DNA of 64,000 nt from Treponema sp. OMZ 790 (GTDB taxonomy: Bacteria > Spirochaetota > Spirochaetia > Treponematales > Treponemataceae). A program made the position numbers and the translations under genes. The notes under the pieces are model-generated. The model did no database searches and was not told where the DNA came from. It saw only the letters and a list, made by a program, of their open reading frames with translations. Positions 26,094-33,460 of this stretch are shown in pieces; position 1 is the first letter of the stretch; every line of letters starts with the position of its first letter. The stretch covers positions 930,001 to 994,000 of the forward strand of contig NZ_CP051201.1 of NCBI RefSeq assembly GCF_024181285.1. The letters are read 5' to 3'.

Positions 26094-26681
26094 ATGAATA
26101 AAACAAATCGTTTTAAAAATTATTTTTCTCTTTTTGCAAGTTTTTTTAAGATAGGTCTTGTAACCTTCGGCGGAGGGCTAGCCATGCTGCCCATATTAAA
26201 AAGAGATTTGGTTGATTCCAAGGGCTGGGTAACAGAGGCTGAGATTTTGGATTACTTTGCAATAGGTCAGAGCACACCGGGAATTATAGCGGTAAATGTT
26301 GCAACCTTTGTCGGATATAAAAGAGGAGGGCTGATAGGTTCAGTTTTTTCTACCTCAGGGGTTGTTTGTCCTTCTCTTATAATAATTACGCTCATAGCCG
26401 CCTTTGTTTCAAATTTTAACGAATTAGTCTGGGTTCAAAAAGCTTTAAAGGGAATAAATGTTGCAGTTTCCGTTTTATTGGTAAAAGCAGTTTTTGCATT
26501 CGGAAAAAAGACGGTTTTTGATCTTTGCACATTTTTAATAGCAGCCTTTTCATTTGCGCTTATGTTTATTTTTAATGTGCAGGGAATATGGATAGTAATA
26601 GGCTCGGCTTTTTTTGGTTGGCTTTTTCAAACCTTCAAATCGCGGCAGCTTTTAAAATCGAGCGGAGGAGAAAAATCCTAA
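26094..26681 (+). CDS. chromate transporter ChrA-type, first half-protein
   Basis: This 195-residue membrane protein is of the short-chain CHR family. It has the hallmark FKIGLVTFGGGLAMLPILKRDL near the N-terminus, then AIGQSTPGIIAVNVATFVGYKRGG, and about six hydrophobic helices. Short-chain CHR proteins work as pairs encoded side by side with opposed topology. The natural substrate in anaerobes is not certain; chromate or sulfate-like anions are family inference. It overlaps its partner by one base. Confidence 0.88.
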   Translation: MNKTNRFKNYFSLFASFFKIGLVTFGGGLAMLPILKRDLVDSKGWVTEAEILDYFAIGQSTPGIIAVNVATFVGYKRGGLIGSVFSTSGVVCPSLIIITLIAAFVSNFNELVWVQKALKGINVAVSVLLVKAVFAFGKKTVFDLCTFLIAAFSFALMFIFNVQGIWIVIGSAFFGWLFQTFKSRQLLKSSGGEKS

Positions 26682-27244
26682 TGAGCCTGATTGGTTTGTT
26701 TTTTTTGTTTATGTACATAGGGCTTTGTACCATAGGCGGCGGCCTTGTGGCTATTACTTTGATGCAGCAAGAGTTGATTACCAGAGGGCTTATAAGTTCC
26801 GAAGATTTTTTTGCAATGGTTGCCATTTCAGAATCAACTCCCGGTCCGATGGGGATCAATATGGCAACCTATATAGGCTATGAACTTTACGGAGTTTTGG
26901 GAAGTATAGTTTTGACTACCGGAATTGTTCTTCCTTCACTGATAGTTATAGTTTTGATAGCCCGCTTTGCCTCAGCTTTCCAAGAAAAGCCTTTGGTAAA
27001 AAAAAGTTTTTACGGCTTAAGAGCCGGAGCTGTCGGTATGATTGCCGTTGCCTGTTGGCAGGTAATAAATATTTCGGTTTTAAATTTATCTGTCTTTAGA
27101 ACAAGCGGAAAAATACTCGACATTGTGCATATAAAACAGTTTGCTTTTTTTTGGCTTCTATTTTTTGTAAGTGTTTTTTTTAAAAAGCTTCATCCGGTAG
27201 TTTTGGTTGCAGCCGGAGCCCTGTTCGGCATTCTGTTTTTATAA
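26681..27244 (+). CDS. chromate transporter ChrA-type, second half-protein
   Basis: ATG 26681 is chosen for the GGAGGAG at 26664-26670 and one-base overlap with the partner. The 187-residue protein repeats the CHR hallmark: YIGLCTIGGGLVAITLMQQEL and AISESTPGPMGINMATYIGYELYG, with hydrophobic helices through to the C-terminus. It forms the second half of the two-gene transporter. The next feature is a tRNA-Pro promoter. Confidence 0.88.
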   Translation: MSLIGLFFLFMYIGLCTIGGGLVAITLMQQELITRGLISSEDFFAMVAISESTPGPMGINMATYIGYELYGVLGSIVLTTGIVLPSLIVIVLIARFASAFQEKPLVKKSFYGLRAGAVGMIAVACWQVINISVLNLSVFRTSGKILDIVHIKQFAFFWLLFFVSVFFKKLHPVVLVAAGALFGILFL

Positions 27245-27254
27245 TCAAAACCTA

Positions 27255-27283
27255 TTGACATTTTTTGTATTTTGCTATATTAT
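27255..27283 (+). promoter_or_regulatory. sigma70-type promoter for tRNA-Pro
   Basis: TTGACA at 27255-27260 and TATTAT at 27278-27283 are 17 bp apart, 11 bp before the tRNA. Confidence 0.7.
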
Positions 27284-27294
27284 ATTCACCGTTA

Positions 27295-27368
27295 CGGGCA
27301 ATAGCGCAGTTGGTTAGCGTACAAGTCTGGGGGACTTGGGGTCCCCGGTTCAAATCCGGGTTGCCCGA
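27295..27368 (+). tRNA. tRNA-Pro (GGG)
   Basis: The acceptor CGGGCAA pairs with TTGCCCG. The anticodon arm is CAAGT-CTGGGGG-ACTTG, giving anticodon GGG. The T arm is CCGGTTCAAATCCGG and the discriminator is A. CCA is not encoded. Confidence 0.95.
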
Positions 27369-27370
27369 TA

Positions 27371-27408
27371 AAGAACTTCGTTTTTAAAAACGAAGTTCTT
27401 TTTTTTTG
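27371..27408 (+). terminator. terminator after tRNA-Pro
   Basis: AAGAACTTCGTTTTT and AAAAACGAAGTTCTT form a long perfect stem followed by a T run. Confidence 0.88.
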
Positions 27409-27412
27409 CAAA

Positions 27413-27434
27413 AAAAGCAGTCTTTTAGACTGCC
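27413..27434 (-). terminator. terminator of the 27.4-31.1 kb minus-strand genes
   Basis: The stem GCAGTC-TTTTA-GACTGC has a T run on the - strand (AAAAAAA at 27410-27416 on +). Confidence 0.75.
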
Positions 27435-27442
27435 TTTATCTT

Positions 27443-28891
27443 TTAATATCCGAATACCAGTTTTACTGCTGCTTCAGCACCGGCAGCTTTAAAGCTTTCC
27501 GTAAATGAAGGCGATGTCAAAGAAACAGCTGTTTCAACTCTGAAAATTCTTGTTTCCAAAAAAAAACCTGCCCCGTTTTTCCATACCCTATCTTCATAAT
27601 TCATTGAAAGGTAAGTTCCCAATACCTTTAAAAATCGGCTTTCGATTTTAAGACCTGCATCTACATAAAAGGGCCTAAAACAATGACAGCCTATGCTCGG
27701 CGTAATAATCAAATAATCGTTAGAAAAAGGTCTTATATCCGAACTTACTGAAAGTTTTAAAGGCCGGAATATCTTTTTTTCCGGTAAATCGTATACTATC
27801 GGAGTTTCTGTAAAAGATCCGCCGGGAGGTTTTATTTTTGAGGCCTTGTCGGGTGTTATAAAATTATTCAGATATTGAATTATAGATTCTATTTTAAAAT
27901 CTCCTTCGAATGTTTTTGAAAATCCTTTATTTAAATGTGCCGGAAAAAGCGGAATATTTATAAGATTAAAATTTATATTTGCGAGTTCATTAAATTTATA
28001 GGTACCGTAAAAACTAAAATCTACGCCTCCCTTCGATAAAATATCTTTTATATCTAATTTTGACTTGGGGTTTCCAAATATGGGAATATGAGAATACATA
28101 TTAAGTTTTAATTTGCCTTTTAAAACTAATCGGCCGGTTATCGAATCCGTTAAAAATTCATAGTCACCGATATCGGATTCCATATAAAAGCCGGGTACAA
28201 AATAAGAAGTGCTGAGTCTGAATTTAAATGAGTTAAAACTCATGCCGTAAAAAATACCTGTTGATGCAAATGTTTGTGAATTGCCTAAGATTTTTCCTTT
28301 AAAATTGTTCGATGAAAGATTCCCTTTTGCCGCAAGATCGATTATATTTTTTGGTATATTTGAAAAAGTATAGGCTTCCGCTTTTACAAATATACCGAAT
28401 TCAATTTTCGATTTTATATAAATGTTTAAATATATGTTTGCATCGGCAGCAGTCGATATTCCGAAACCCGCTTTGGGCAGCGTATTTGACATTTGCGATA
28501 AATCTATTTCAAGCGTTTTTTTAAATAAATCTTTAAATCTAAAATATGAATTTGAAGCTCCGGCTTTAAATTCGATGCCTAAAGCGAATGACTGTCTGCC
28601 GGTTTTTAAAAAAGGTTCTTTGGGCGGTTTTTCGGTTTCTATCGTTTTATCTTCATTTTCGATTAATGTTTCGGTAGATTCAGGTTCTTCTTCTTTAATA
28701 TCTTCTTCGGTTTCATTCTCTTCGTTTTCAAAAGAATCGGTAAAATAATCTATTCCGTTTCTTATTCTAATTTCGTTGAGCATTGTCTCTGTTTGTTCGG
28801 TTAAATAATCTGATGAAGTTTCCGTATCTTCGGAATATATGTTTAGAAATATAAGTGAAATTACAGTGAATATAAAAATATATTTTTTCAT
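27443..28891 (-). CDS. exported hypothetical, probable outer-membrane protein
   Basis: This 482-residue protein has a signal peptide (MKKYIFIFTVISLIFLNIYS). A Glu/Asp-rich low-complexity stretch (about 25-85) is followed by a long strand-rich region with alternating aromatic residues (SFKFRLSTSYFVPGFYMESD, LNMYSHIPIFGNPK, KLSVSSDIRPFSNDYLIITP), and it ends in VKLVFGY with a terminal aromatic. This is the composition of a large beta-barrel. No family was recognised. It lies 12 bp downstream of a large lipoprotein gene and probably shares its transcript, so the two may form one surface assembly. Confidence 0.7.
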   Translation of the reverse strand: MKKYIFIFTVISLIFLNIYSEDTETSSDYLTEQTETMLNEIRIRNGIDYFTDSFENEENETEEDIKEEEPESTETLIENEDKTIETEKPPKEPFLKTGRQSFALGIEFKAGASNSYFRFKDLFKKTLEIDLSQMSNTLPKAGFGISTAADANIYLNIYIKSKIEFGIFVKAEAYTFSNIPKNIIDLAAKGNLSSNNFKGKILGNSQTFASTGIFYGMSFNSFKFRLSTSYFVPGFYMESDIGDYEFLTDSITGRLVLKGKLKLNMYSHIPIFGNPKSKLDIKDILSKGGVDFSFYGTYKFNELANINFNLINIPLFPAHLNKGFSKTFEGDFKIESIIQYLNNFITPDKASKIKPPGGSFTETPIVYDLPEKKIFRPLKLSVSSDIRPFSNDYLIITPSIGCHCFRPFYVDAGLKIESRFLKVLGTYLSMNYEDRVWKNGAGFFLETRIFRVETAVSLTSPSFTESFKAAGAEAAVKLVFGY

Positions 28892-28903
28892 TTAACTTAC
28901 CTC

Positions 28904-31060
28904 TTAAAATTCATGGATTATATCCATATTCGTAACTGTGTAAGCCGAAAAGTTTAAAGCTCCGTTTTTTTTGAGTCTTTGATTTGATGCATTATCAAAT
29001 TTAATATTTACTTCAATGGGAAACGGTATTCTTTTTTGAATTTCTTGTAATTCGTTTTGAGGTATTTTTATTTTGATTTCATTTTCTCCATCTTTTAATA
29101 AGATGTTTTTTTGGAATTGATGTATGCCGTTTTCTTTCCAATCGGGATTTAAAATCTCTGCTTTAAGGTTAATACCTAATTGATTGTTATATTTTATTAC
29201 AAGTTCCAGTTCTTTTGTTTTATTGATAATATCATCAATATTTTTATTTGCTTCTTTGCGTGAAAATATATCTTTAATCGATATAATTTTTTTTGTTATG
29301 GCACGGTTTAAAGTTGCATCAGCTTTAATATCAAAAACAATGTCGATATTAAATTGCGCTCTTCCGTTGTTTTTTTCTAATGCTTTTTTTGAAACAATGA
29401 GTTTTTCTAAACTTGAATTAACATCAAACTGCATTTCGGCTGCCTTTTTTGCAAAAATATTTTTTATATCGATATCGGTATTAAACAAGCTTGCCTTTGA
29501 AAAGTTTGTTTTGTATGCAGATACTTCCGAAAAATCGGGTCTTGCTTCTACAAAGGATACCTCTCGGCTCTGGTTTTGAATTATATCTATATGTGAAAAA
29601 TTTGTTTCATTTTTCGGCTTATATAAAAGTTCTATGTTTGTGTTAAGCGTAGGTTTATCTTCCATTTTAATAATGTTTGAATTAAGATAAATATAAGCGG
29701 CTGCAGGTTTTGGATCGATATTATCTAAATACTCATTGTCCTTAAATATATTTAAGATCATAGGATTTTTCGGGATTTTACTTTTGATGGTGTTATTAGG
29801 CTGTGCAGGTTTTATACAAGCCTTGTTCCAGTCAAAGTTTACGGTAATCTTTCCGCCTAAAGAATATGTATGTTTATTTTTTATATTTTGTAATTTTAAG
29901 ATTTTAGGATTTGCCGAAGTATGAGATTCCGGAAAACCCAGATTCGCTGTAAAGTCTAATTGAGTTAACCCGCCGAGTTCCAATTTATAATTATCTTTTT
30001 TAATCATATTATATGTTTCTGTATTATTTTGATCGGTAGTTACAAAGGTGTGAGAGCCATTACCTATCGGTGGTGATTCAATAGTAATATTTATATCATT
30101 TCCTTTTGGTAAGTTATTTGTAAGTTCGATATCTGCCGAAATGCTGTTAAATTCTATCCAGTCTACAAGATTTTTTAAATCTGTGCTGATTGGTTGTGTA
30201 ACCGTGTAATCAAGATTCAGATCTTTTTCAATCGTAATCTCTTCAAATGTATTTATAGCACTTGCAATGTTTAAAGTTAAGTCTCCGCTTCCTTGGTAAC
30301 CGGCAGGTATTGTTCCTGTTATTTTTATCTTTCCTGCAATAGTTATAGGATCACTTGGTTTTAGTATTAAACCTTTTAAGCCCAGTTCTCCTTCCACATT
30401 CGAATTAGTCTTGTTTGTAAAATTTTTAAAATTAATACCATTACTTCTCACTTCTATCCCGGTATAATCAATGTTTATTGTATTTGGTAAATTAGCTCCT
30501 GATACTGAAATATTTAGTTTTCCTTCTGCAATTTTGGCTTCTTTAAAACTTCCTGCCGTAAATGATAGTTCCTGGAAATTTTGAATAGGAATTTCTATCG
30601 GCTGTGCCGACAGCGGAATATCGTTTCCGCTGATGTTATCTGGAATTTCCACTCCGGTCAATTTTTTACTTCTTCCAATGTTAATTTCAGGAATGTTTAT
30701 TTCAATGTTGTCAATATTTTTTTCGATAGTGCCCGGTGCAAAATTTTTGATTTTATCAACATAGTTACGCATGTCGACTTCTGTTCCGGTAATAGGGTAA
30801 TGTACCAAATAATGTAAAGTATTGGCTTCATCTCCATATTCATATACTTTAATGGAATCAAGTTCTTCTACGTTTCCTTTTAGTGCGGTTTCGACCGATT
30901 TTTTCGTGATAAAATCGTCAACATTTATCCGACTTGTTCCCAGATTAATCTTTATTTGCGGGGAGGCTTTTATTCTGACTTTTTTAAAAAAGCCTTGTTT
31001 ACATGATGTTAAAATAAGCAATATTAGAATAGCCGAAAATATATTCCTTTTGTGTTTCAT
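28904..31060 (-). CDS. large lipoprotein, unknown function
   Basis: The start is ATG 31060, with GAGGAG just upstream and a lipoprotein signal MKHKRNIFSAILILLILTSCKQG (lipobox LTSC). The frame is open further upstream but lacks a ribosome site. The mature 700 residues are strand-rich with repeated ionic/asparagine-rich segments (INLGTSRINVDDF, GKIKITGTIPAGYQGSGDLTLNIAS, VTQPISTDLKNLVDWIEFNSISADIEL), suggesting stacked beta domains. No catalytic motif is seen. The partner is likely the co-transcribed barrel-like protein downstream. Confidence 0.75.
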   Translation of the reverse strand: MKHKRNIFSAILILLILTSCKQGFFKKVRIKASPQIKINLGTSRINVDDFITKKSVETALKGNVEELDSIKVYEYGDEANTLHYLVHYPITGTEVDMRNYVDKIKNFAPGTIEKNIDNIEINIPEINIGRSKKLTGVEIPDNISGNDIPLSAQPIEIPIQNFQELSFTAGSFKEAKIAEGKLNISVSGANLPNTINIDYTGIEVRSNGINFKNFTNKTNSNVEGELGLKGLILKPSDPITIAGKIKITGTIPAGYQGSGDLTLNIASAINTFEEITIEKDLNLDYTVTQPISTDLKNLVDWIEFNSISADIELTNNLPKGNDINITIESPPIGNGSHTFVTTDQNNTETYNMIKKDNYKLELGGLTQLDFTANLGFPESHTSANPKILKLQNIKNKHTYSLGGKITVNFDWNKACIKPAQPNNTIKSKIPKNPMILNIFKDNEYLDNIDPKPAAAYIYLNSNIIKMEDKPTLNTNIELLYKPKNETNFSHIDIIQNQSREVSFVEARPDFSEVSAYKTNFSKASLFNTDIDIKNIFAKKAAEMQFDVNSSLEKLIVSKKALEKNNGRAQFNIDIVFDIKADATLNRAITKKIISIKDIFSRKEANKNIDDIINKTKELELVIKYNNQLGINLKAEILNPDWKENGIHQFQKNILLKDGENEIKIKIPQNELQEIQKRIPFPIEVNIKFDNASNQRLKKNGALNFSAYTVTNMDIIHEF

Positions 31061-31136
31061 TGTTTGTGTCTCCTCGATATTTTCGTAAATCTGACGGGTA
31101 AGAAAACGGCATAAAGTCTTTTTCTTAAACCTTATG

Positions 31137-31165
31137 AGAATATCAATTTTCTCTATAAAAGTCAA
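31137..31165 (-). promoter_or_regulatory. sigma70-type promoter of the lipoprotein operon
   Basis: On the - strand, TTGACT (31160-31165) and TATTCT (31137-31142) are 17 bp apart, about 75 bp before the lipoprotein start. Confidence 0.65.
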
Positions 31166-31252
31166 TAGGTAAGAGCAAGATTTTTTTGTATTAATGCTTA
31201 TATTTTTCATTTATATATTGATATATTCTTATATTTATGATAGCATTTAGTT

Positions 31253-33178
31253 ATGAAAACTCTTGATAAATCATTACCGTTGTTGTTAAAACGGATTTCT
31301 GAAAAATATCCCGATATAAGGGCGCAAATGTTTAAGGGAGAGGATAAGGAATTCCGAAGCCTTTCTTATAAAGAACTTTATGAGGCAACTCTCGATTTTG
31401 CTGCCGGATTGCTTTCGATTGGAGCTAAACCTAAGGACCATATAGGTCTTATAGCCGATAACCGTAAAGAATGGCTTCATGCAAGTTTTGGAATTATGAG
31501 CATAGGAGCTGCAGATGTTCCGCGAGGCTGTGATGCAACCGAACAAGAGATAACTCACATTCTTTCCTTTTCGGAATGTAAATTTGCCGTTTTGGAAAAC
31601 GAGGCTCAGGTCAAAAAAGTTTTGAACAATATAGCCGAAATTCCTCTATTGGAATCGATTATCGGTATTGAGAGTGCAGATTTTAAAAAGCTTATTGAAG
31701 AATATAAAATTCAAGAAAGAAAGATCAGATTTTATACCTATGCAGACATCATCGAATTAGGAAAGAGTGCAAGAATCGAAGGCAAATTCAAACCTGAAGA
31801 ATATGCCGAAAACGTTGATACCGATGATTTGGCATCTATAATTTTCACTTCTGGAACAACCGGAAATCCTAAGGGTGTTACAATGACTCATAGGAATTTT
31901 ATGACGCAGCTTGTTGAGCTTCCCGATAGGATTATCCTTAAACCCGGTCAAAAAGCTATATGTGTTCTTCCTGTCTGGCACTCATTTGAAAGAGCCTGTG
32001 AGTATGTTATAATGATTTCAGGCGGTACTATTGCTTATTCAAAGCCTATAGGAAGTGTTCTTTTAGCCGATATGATAAAGATAAATCCGTCTCTTTTTCC
32101 CTCTGTTCCTCGAATATGGGAGGCCGTTTATGACGGTATATTTAAGGCAATGAAAAAAAGGGGCCGCCCGCTTTATTATCTTTTCCTATTCTTTATTGAT
32201 GTAGGAATAAAGACAATGAGGTTAAAGCGCAGAGTAACAGGTCAGTGTCCTCATTTTCAAAAAAGAAGTAAGTTTATATATCCGGTATTGGCCCTTCTCC
32301 CTCTTTTGTGCATAGCCCCTCTTTATTATATAGGAGACCTACTTATTTACCGCACAATCCGCAAAAAGTTCGGTAAATGTTTTAGAGCAGGTGTTTCAGG
32401 CGGAGGTGCATTGCCTCCCAATGTTGACGAATTTTTTTGGGCAATACGCATAAGCGTTATGGAAGGTTACGGTATTACCGAAACGGCTCCCGTAATTTGT
32501 GTCCGTCCCATGCCTAAGCCGGTTTTCGGTACGCTGGGTAAACCCCTTGCATGTTTTGAATCCAAAATTATAGATAAAAATGGCAAGGAATTGCCTCATA
32601 ACAGAAAAGGATTGCTTCTTGTCAGAGGTGATGCCGTAACAAAGGGCTATTATAAGGATCCGGAAAGAACTGCAGAAGTCATAGATAAGGACGGATGGTT
32701 TGATACAGGCGACCTTGCAATGAAGACAATTGACGGGGAATTAATTCTTAAAGGAAGGCGAAAAAATACTATAGTTTTGCGCGGCGGAGAGAATATTGAG
32801 CCTGTGCCCATTGAAGTAAAACTGCAAGAGTCTCCTTTAATTTCGATTGCCGTTGTTTTAGGTCAAGATCAGAGAGGTTTGGGAGCATTGATTGTAGTCA
32901 ACAAAGAAAATCTCCAATCATGGGCTGCGAATAACGGTCTGCGTAATGTTCCTGTCTCGGAACTTGTATGTGATCCGAATGTTCAAAAAATGTATGAGGC
33001 TGAAGTCGCCGAGCTTGTTAATTCAAAAACAGGATTTAAACTTTTTGAAAGAATAAATAAGATTGTTCTTATTCCTGAAGAATTTCAGGCAGGAAAGGAG
33101 TTGTCAGCAAAGGGCGAGATGATGCGCCATAAAATAAATCAGCTTTACCGCAAAGAAATATACGAGCTTTTTAAATAA
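31253..33178 (+). CDS. long-chain-fatty-acid-CoA ligase
   Basis: This 641-residue AMP-forming ligase activates fatty acids to acyl-CoA, for phospholipid synthesis from host lipids. Visible motifs are the P-loop IIFTSGTTGNPKGVTMTHRN (about 196-215), GYGITETAPVICV, DGWFDTGDLA, LKGRRKNTIVLRGGENIEP and a C-terminal Lys in KGEMMRHKI. A hydrophobic segment near residue 345 (YPVLALLPLLCIAPLYYIGDLL) could place it at the membrane. It is a single gene with its own terminator. Confidence 0.92.
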   Translation: MKTLDKSLPLLLKRISEKYPDIRAQMFKGEDKEFRSLSYKELYEATLDFAAGLLSIGAKPKDHIGLIADNRKEWLHASFGIMSIGAADVPRGCDATEQEITHILSFSECKFAVLENEAQVKKVLNNIAEIPLLESIIGIESADFKKLIEEYKIQERKIRFYTYADIIELGKSARIEGKFKPEEYAENVDTDDLASIIFTSGTTGNPKGVTMTHRNFMTQLVELPDRIILKPGQKAICVLPVWHSFERACEYVIMISGGTIAYSKPIGSVLLADMIKINPSLFPSVPRIWEAVYDGIFKAMKKRGRPLYYLFLFFIDVGIKTMRLKRRVTGQCPHFQKRSKFIYPVLALLPLLCIAPLYYIGDLLIYRTIRKKFGKCFRAGVSGGGALPPNVDEFFWAIRISVMEGYGITETAPVICVRPMPKPVFGTLGKPLACFESKIIDKNGKELPHNRKGLLLVRGDAVTKGYYKDPERTAEVIDKDGWFDTGDLAMKTIDGELILKGRRKNTIVLRGGENIEPVPIEVKLQESPLISIAVVLGQDQRGLGALIVVNKENLQSWAANNGLRNVPVSELVCDPNVQKMYEAEVAELVNSKTGFKLFERINKIVLIPEEFQAGKELSAKGEMMRHKINQLYRKEIYELFK

Positions 33179-33211
33179 GCCTTTAACACAAAGTGTATAA
33201 AGCTTAGCATA

Positions 33212-33248
33212 AAGCCCTTATAAGATTATTTCTTATAAGGGCTTTTTT
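33212..33248 (+). terminator. terminator after acyl-CoA ligase
   Basis: AAGCCCTTATAAGA and TCTTATAAGGGCTT form a 14-bp stem followed by TTTTTT. Confidence 0.9.
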
Positions 33249-33265
33249 GTGTTTAAAAACGATTA

Positions 33266-33300
33266 TGCAAAAAAAAAGAACTCAAAACTTTGAGTTCTTT
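33266..33300 (-). terminator. terminator after tRNA-Leu
   Basis: AAGAACTCAAA and TTTGAGTTCTT pair; the T run on the - strand comes from AAAAAAAAA at 33269-33277. Confidence 0.8.
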
Positions 33301-33383
33301 TGCGGCGAACTGGACTTGAACCAGCACACCCGTTAAGGCATCAGCACCTCAAGCTGACGTGTCTACCATTCCACCACCGCCGC
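33301..33383 (-). tRNA. tRNA-Leu (GAG)
   Basis: On the - strand, acceptor GCGGCGG pairs with the 3' CGCCGC. The anticodon arm is TCAGC-TTGAGGT-GCTGA with anticodon GAG, the variable arm is long as in class II tRNAs, and the T arm is CTGGTTCAAGTCCAG. The length is 83 nt including the discriminator A. Confidence 0.95.
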
Positions 33384-33394
33384 AACTGAAAAGG

Positions 33395-33423
33395 ATTTTA
33401 TCAGATAATCAAAAAAAAGTCAA
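33395..33423 (-). promoter_or_regulatory. sigma70-type promoter for tRNA-Leu
   Basis: On the - strand, TTGACT (33418-33423) and TAAAAT (33395-33400) are 17 bp apart. Confidence 0.75.
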
Positions 33424-33460
33424 TAGGAGATAAAAACTAAATTTTATTTCCTATTAAATA

